From an uncultured Collinsella sp. (GTDB lineage Bacteria; Actinomycetota; Coriobacteriia; Coriobacteriales; Coriobacteriaceae), in NCBI GenBank assembly GCA_958439425.1, contig CAUBVH010000033.1:1-10419 (forward strand): DNA of 10,419 nt. Reading direction: 5' to 3'. Both the position numbers and the translations under genes were made by a program. The notes under the pieces are model-generated. The model had not been told where the DNA came from. It worked only from the letters and a program-made list of their open reading frames with translations, and made no database searches. Shown here in pieces: positions 7,601 through 10,419 of this stretch (position 1 is its first letter; each line of letters opens with the position of its first letter).

Positions 7601-8238
7601 GTGCCGCCGAGGCACACGTGCCCATGGACGAGGCCGGCGATGATGCGGAGTCGGATGGTTCCGAGATGACGGATGCAGACGTGGCCGCCGTTGAGCCCGC
7701 CGGCAACCCCATGGCGCTGGGCTCGGCGTTCCATGCTGCCTGCCAGTGGCTGATCGAGATGGGTGCCGACGTGTTGCCCGCTGCGCGCGCCGATGCGCTG
7801 GCACGCTTGTGGCGCCTGACGCCGGAGCAGCGCGAACGCTTCGACGTTGCCCTGGACCGCTGGCTCAAGTCGGCTGTTCGTGCCGACCTGCTCGCGTGGC
7901 CGTGCGTTCGCGCCGAGGTGCCGTTCTTTTCGCTGGGCTGTGAGGACAAGGACATTGCCCGCTACGGTGCATATGCCGAGGGCGCCATCGACGCTTTGGC
8001 AACCGACCCGGCCGATCCGTCGCGCGCGCTGGTCATCGACTACAAGACGGGCGGCACACCGGACGAGACGCCGGATCAGCTGCAGGAAAAGCACGCCCTG
8101 CAGGCGCGCGTCTACGCTGATGTTCTGCACAAGGCGGGCTTTGAGGCCGTGACCGTCAAGTTCGTCCGCGCGGAGCAGCCGGATCCAACCATCTTCGTCA
8201 AACCCGCCGAACCTCAAGTAGTCACCTACAACCTTTAG
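4612..8238 (+). CDS. addA: AddA/RexA helicase-nuclease subunit (UvrD superfamily 1)
   Basis: This 1208-residue protein has the full-length AddA architecture. The superfamily 1 helicase motifs are all visible: Walker A AGAGSGKT (25-32), Ia near residue 60 (AITFTKDAAAEIRDRV), TIHGMC near residue 100, Walker B IDEFQDTD (346-353), III GDAQQSIYRFRGA (375-387), IV VRNFRS (422-427), V VHASKGLEYP (721-730) and VI LLYVAMTRARE (834-844). A C-terminal PD-(D/E)XK nuclease domain has D1127, D1143 and K1145 (in IDYKTG) and QARVY (1164-1168). AddA is the 3'-5' motor that unwinds broken duplex DNA and cuts the 3'-ended strand until Chi is met, feeding RecA. An acidic, low-complexity linker at about 920-1035 joins the helicase to the nuclease. 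It lies three bases after addB and is the last gene of the operon. All key residues are present, so it should be active. Confidence 0.96.
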   Translation: MDLSTLMPQQLQVVKTLDRPLFVSAGAGSGKTFTLTRRIVYALSPESGPFVEHLDQVLAITFTKDAAAEIRDRVRRALIDEGMDEEALTVDDAWISTIHGMCSRILRAHALELGIDPEFTVLTDTDELMNQAVEHVLARATAPDAAPELAASLKALYAWYPMAGEGGPFGAGTTIKGLVRDLLELSSQLPGGMDDVCVARGQADTSALADAYRAALGASKAATEKAQVALDAIDAFEASGKTMEDAARLMMSCSMPRASKAFSKEQVELLKAEAADAFINIVLACGGPALDALVGLARAVEAEYRALKADQSALDNNDLLRMAYEALRDYPAIRAAYEGRFKMVMIDEFQDTDQMQVDLIRYLTGAGERALCTVGDAQQSIYRFRGAEVEVFRRQERKVGSSAAPETDVASDAPAGELVKLVRNFRSHDEVLRYVARVFDGDTGGLMQGFLDLEPSDEREDKLKAKASRRQAIFVAGGSTQERTQAKARAIAERFQALVKAGQPQGSMVLLLGRMTNADVYAQAFRDQGLDCVIAGGSVFAQAAEVQTVRALVCALANPADTAQGLMPLLASPMFALGAQEFLALATKLDDQTGETSRRNIDVGIMSDCDVPGLRNLPLLTRAREVLRYALRRVGRDSFAAIARDTVNASGWFVRLAQRGPEGKAIAANVLKALDAVAEAEAELGNSPRSIALAFDRFLAGKEAPGALNEEGDGAVRIMTVHASKGLEYPVVAVAECFGVRKSSGAAQMGRVDGGAQVVALPARFDGVKLADGTFVKGDDVKKQFEHAFKGKGTSLWLPPELMEDVCATGSPAEGFVRLRNDDLQLSLEERARLLYVAMTRARELVILAMDAGVSRGKVCAPTFDAETDLTYDVLRRILPTDALDMPQLDADRLVFDNSQPGDYELISLADFSFGEQSFEANASLDAEGRLVRGDADAADNAAHSTVPGPADAEPDAFELVYPQAVGVRMGTCPYPARDSYSYSSIAAALHAESEDRAAEAHVPMDEAGDDAESDGSEMTDADVAAVEPAGNPMALGSAFHAACQWLIEMGADVLPAARADALARLWRLTPEQRERFDVALDRWLKSAVRADLLAWPCVRAEVPFFSLGCEDKDIARYGAYAEGAIDALATDPADPSRALVIDYKTGGTPDETPDQLQEKHALQARVYADVLHKAGFEAVTVKFVRAEQPDPTIFVKPAEPQVVTYNL

Positions 8239-8254
8239 CCACCTCAGGCTTTAT

Positions 8255-8308
8255 GGTGCTATTTGGTTGGTTTTCGGCCGTAAGGCCCTCAATCGTCCAA
8301 ATGGCACC
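8255..8308. repeat. Large intergenic hairpin after addA
   Basis: GGTGCTATTTGG (8255-8266) pairs with CCAAATGGCACC (8297-8308) over twelve bases with a single G-U pair. Inside is a smaller perfect stem GGCC (8276-8279) / GGCC (8284-8287) closed by the stable tetraloop GTAA. No T run follows on either strand, so it is not a standard intrinsic terminator. It may protect the 3' end of the addBA messenger. The right arm read on the minus strand contains TGCCATTTGG, which also begins the element at 118. Confidence 0.6.
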
Positions 8309-8334
8309 GCAACGCATGGGAGAGCCTGGGGCGG

Positions 8335-8340
8335 TACAAT
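8335..8340 (+). promoter_or_regulatory. Candidate -10 box of the DUF3284-like gene
   Basis: TACAAT at 8335-8340 is close to consensus and lies 34 bases before the ATG at 8374. The hexamer 17 bases upstream (ACGCAT) is a poor -35. The expected leader is about 27 bases and carries AAGGAG at 8363-8368, five bases from the start codon. Confidence 0.5.
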
Positions 8341-8373
8341 GGCTCGAACGGTTCAAGCGAATAAGGAGCCATC

Positions 8374-8883
8374 ATGCAGCTCACCAAAACGCTTAAGGTG
8401 ACGCCGGAGGAGCTTTTTGACGCTCTGGCGGGGTCCATCATGCAGGATATCGAGAACGCCACGGGCAAACGTCCTAGCCGCAATAAGCTCAACGGCTATA
8501 AGTACGAGAAGCGCGCCCAGTCCGCAAAAGGCAAGACCAAGGGCACGGCGATCAAGGTTAAGATCAAGCACTTTGACTACCCGTGCCTCTATGAGGTCTG
8601 TTTTCAGTATGCGGCGGGCATCAATACCATGCGCTATGAGGCTGCACCTGCTGGCGATGGTGCTTGCGAGCTCACCTATACCGAGGATTTTCAGGGTGCG
8701 GGTGGCAACACGTCTGGCATGCGCGGCAAGCTCGGCCTCTTCTTCTACGAGCGCAAGCTCAAGAGCCACGCCAACCAGACGATTGATCAAATCGTCAAAT
8801 ACATCGAGGGTGAGCGCCGCGTAAAGGCTAATCCCGCCTTCGCCGATGATGCTGCCGAAAACGCTTCGGATGTATTCCATTGA
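8374..8883 (+). CDS. DUF3284-like protein of unknown function
   Basis: This 169-residue, basic, soluble protein has no signal peptide or membrane helix. It opens with MQLTKTLKVTPEELFDAL and continues with a Lys-rich section, then alternating strands (TAIKVKIKHF, YEVCFQYAAGINTMRYEA, CELTYTEDF), and ends in a helix rich in Lys and Glu. The order of helix, several strands and final helix, with the TYTEDF strand, recalls DUF3284. Some of those proteins look like a START/SRPBCC-type fold, but that is from memory. The Ala/Asp tail after residue 150 looks disordered. AAGGAG five bases before ATG 8374 fixes the start. Codon use matches the addBA genes, so it belongs to the host backbone. No partner is evident, since the upstream hairpin and its own -10 box separate it from addA. 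Confidence 0.7.
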   Translation: MQLTKTLKVTPEELFDALAGSIMQDIENATGKRPSRNKLNGYKYEKRAQSAKGKTKGTAIKVKIKHFDYPCLYEVCFQYAAGINTMRYEAAPAGDGACELTYTEDFQGAGGNTSGMRGKLGLFFYERKLKSHANQTIDQIVKYIEGERRVKANPAFADDAAENASDVFH

Positions 8884-8909
8884 TACCCTGTGCAAAAGCT
8901 TTACCGCTC

Positions 8910-8926
8910 TTCACATCAACTGTGAA
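8910..8926. promoter_or_regulatory. Operator-like palindrome upstream of the MFS gene
   Basis: TTCACA (8910-8915) and TGTGAA (8921-8926) form a perfect six-base inverted repeat with a five-base spacer, 61 bases before the MFS start codon. The half-site orientation is opposite to that of a CRP site (TGTGA-N6-TCACA). The size and symmetry suit a dimeric repressor such as a TetR- or MarR-type protein, but no regulator gene is present in the window. Confidence 0.4.
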
Positions 8927-8986
8927 CACTTCAGGCTTCGAGTCAGTAGCGAGCGGCCCGGCAAAATTAGTTGATGGAAGTGCCAA

Positions 8987-10186
8987 ATGAATAAGAATGC
9001 CGCTACGCAACTGCACATCTATTCCGCCTTTTTCGTTCTCGCGGGATTTGTTTTAAATCGGGGAGTGTTTCTACTTTTCCTTGCGGAGAAAGGAATGTCT
9101 GTCACGGAAATCGCGCTTTATCAAGCTCTGTTTAACATTGCAACGGTCGTCCTCGAGCTGCCAACAGGGCTGATAGGCGATTTCTTTGGAAAGAAGTTTT
9201 CGATTCAAGTGGGCGTGCTGCTGCTTTTCTTCCATACGGCTGGCATGCTGTTGCTCTCAGGCCCCTTTCTTGTCGTACTTTCCCTTGTTGAGGCACTCGC
9301 CTACTCCCTTCAATCGGGATCAGAACAAGCACTTTTATATGAAATTGCCCGGAATGCCGGTCAAGGAGAGCGCTTCCTCACCATCAATGCTCGGCTGCTT
9401 GCCGCACAATCAATCGCTACGGGAGTGGCAATCGTACTTGGATCATTCATTGCCCAAATATCTTGGAGTGCCCTCTACGTATGCGTTTCCGTTTTCTATC
9501 TTCTGCAGCTTTTCCTTCTGTATCCCATTGAGAGGATGGAAACGACCCATTCCAAAAACTCTGGGGAGGAAAGGTTTGACGTAGCCAAGATCTTCAGACG
9601 CGAAACCTGGTGCATTGGAGAATCCGCTTTTGCGGTATTGCTTCTTCTAATCGGCACAAGCATGCTCGACGGATTCTATGGGAGTTATTACAACTTGAAT
9701 CAGTTGGTATTCGACGCATTTGATGCTCCCGTCTCCATAATAGGAATCTTTTTCGGTGCATCCTATGCAGTAAATGCGACGGCCTACATTGCAGCAGATT
9801 TCTTCTCATCGCGTTTCGGGAAAAGAAATACCATGCTCGGCTCGATGCTAATCGAAGCTGGTCTTTTCATGATTCTTCCGTGGTTCGCTTCAAATCCGCT
9901 GTGTTTGTTTGGCCTTAGCATGGTGCTTTGTTTTCTCCCAGAAGTGGTGTACATCACTTCGGAAAACTTAATCCAAGACGCTATAGCGGACGATCTCCGC
10001 GCGACGATCCTTTCCGTCGCGTCTCTGGTAAGGGCTCTCTTTTCTGCAATGTTTTTCTCCATATTTGGATATGTGTTGGGGTTATATCCCATTCAGATAG
10101 CGCTCGGTGTTATTGGCGCAATCGCGATAGCAATTACCGCCGTTGTTTCTTTAAAAATGGTAGGAATACATGTCTCCAAGAATTGA
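8987..10186 (+). CDS. Major facilitator superfamily exporter
   Basis: This 399-residue protein has about 12 hydrophobic segments and a short hydrophilic centre around residues 180-210 (ERMETTHSKNSGEERFDVAKIF), the usual six-plus-six layout of MFS carriers. The loop between helices 2 and 3 carries motif A as ELPTGLIGDFFGKKF, with G61, D65, G68, K69 and K70. This places it among proton-driven drug or metabolite exporters of the cytoplasmic membrane. The substrate cannot be told from the sequence. GGAAG at 8976-8980, six bases before ATG 8987, supports the start. The gene is visibly AT-richer than its left neighbours: the line at 9481-9540 has 26 G+C of 60, against 43 of 60 at 7801-7860 in addA. 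It also uses codons such as ATA and AGA. Recent transfer is likely. Its end overlaps the next frame by 17 bases. Confidence 0.88.
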   Translation: MNKNAATQLHIYSAFFVLAGFVLNRGVFLLFLAEKGMSVTEIALYQALFNIATVVLELPTGLIGDFFGKKFSIQVGVLLLFFHTAGMLLLSGPFLVVLSLVEALAYSLQSGSEQALLYEIARNAGQGERFLTINARLLAAQSIATGVAIVLGSFIAQISWSALYVCVSVFYLLQLFLLYPIERMETTHSKNSGEERFDVAKIFRRETWCIGESAFAVLLLLIGTSMLDGFYGSYYNLNQLVFDAFDAPVSIIGIFFGASYAVNATAYIAADFFSSRFGKRNTMLGSMLIEAGLFMILPWFASNPLCLFGLSMVLCFLPEVVYITSENLIQDAIADDLRATILSVASLVRALFSAMFFSIFGYVLGLYPIQIALGVIGAIAIAITAVVSLKMVGIHVSKN

Positions 10187-10419
10187 TATATCGATTGACG
10201 AGCTGCCCGAAGCGTCGAGCCTTCTTGATGGACATGACTATTCGTCACAAATCATTCAGCGTATCGCCGGGGTTCCAGTAATACTCGATGCATCGGGATG
10301 CCCTCATTCCCTTTTTGAAGGTCCCAAATTGACTACCCGTGTGGGTTTGGCTAGGTTCGGGTGCTGTCCGTGCCGTGGGGTAAAATCGTTCAGTCAGAAC
10401 ACGAACCCGCATCGGAGCT
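10170..10419 (+). CDS. Unrecognised open frame running off the right edge (partial)
   Basis: An ATG at 10170 overlaps the last 17 bases of the MFS gene and has AGGA at 10162-10165, five bases upstream. The frame stays open for 83 codons to the window edge. It begins MSPRIDISIDELPEASSL and includes the stretch GVPVILDASGCPHSLFEG. AGA and ATA codons in the first 50 triplets match the MFS gene rather than the high-GC neighbours. The tight overlap suggests co-transcription with, and possibly work alongside, the exporter. I recognise no family. From about 10321 the sequence changes character (rich in G, several Cys and Arg codons, a possible -10 TAAAAT at 10381). The real gene may therefore be cut off there and merely read on by chance. 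Confidence 0.4.
   Translation, partial: MSPRIDISIDELPEASSLLDGHDYSSQIIQRIAGVPVILDASGCPHSLFEGPKLTTRVGLARFGCCPCRGVKSFSQNTNPHRS

Noticed and set aside
8255..8308. Intrinsic terminator call for the hairpin after addA
   Set aside because: The stem is strong, but no T run follows it on either strand, so I list it as a hairpin only.
1..10419. CRISPR arrays, tRNA or rRNA genes, and insertion-sequence transposases
   Set aside because: I read both strands for regularly spaced repeats, tRNA-like cloverleaf ends and transposase motifs and saw none. The only regular repeat is the 18-bp array inside addB, which has no spacers.

Overview
The window looks like a stretch of chromosome from a high-GC, low-complexity-rich Actinobacterium. 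The best guess is class Coriobacteriia and probably Collinsella. This rests on an AddAB pair of coriobacterial style, a YerC/YecD-type TrpR-like regulator, a DUF3284-like protein, strong G/C bias at third codon positions, and intergenic palindromes with a GGGGACGG core. The taxon is an inference from pattern memory and was not checked by any search.

Left part (1-1287): the last codons of an unrecognised + strand gene end at 110. A short inverted-repeat element and a hairpin terminator follow. Then comes a minus-strand four-helix membrane protein of the YvlD / phage-holin-4 superfamily (248-613). A 323-base gap without a convincing gene follows; its right end holds an extended -10 promoter and a structured leader for a 99-residue YerC/YecD-family regulator (937-1236). 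That gene ends at a clear intrinsic terminator.

Centre (1285-8308): a perfect 33-bp inverted repeat directly abuts the terminator. Two large, translationally coupled genes follow. addB (1456-4608) is an inactive-helicase/nuclease subunit and addA (4612-8238) is a UvrD-type helicase/nuclease subunit. Together they should form the AddAB (RexAB) helicase-nuclease, which resects double-strand DNA ends ahead of RecA-dependent recombination. AddA keeps all its helicase motifs and its nuclease residues. AddB keeps its nuclease residues but shows no Walker A motif, has only a remnant of the iron-sulfur cysteine set, and carries an 18-bp tandem repeat encoding a linker just before the nuclease domain.

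Right part (8309-10419): a DUF3284-like protein has its own -10 box and ribosome binding site. It is followed by a visibly AT-richer block holding an MFS exporter (8987-10186), an operator-like palindrome upstream of it, and an overlapping open frame that runs off the window edge. Base composition and use of AGA/ATA codons suggest this block was acquired separately from its neighbours.

Most of the window is ordinary housekeeping sequence and I see no clear new multi-gene system. The items most worth a second look are the altered AddB metal-site cysteines, the hexapeptide repeat in AddB, the GGGGACGG palindromes sitting against terminators, and the foreign-looking transporter cassette.
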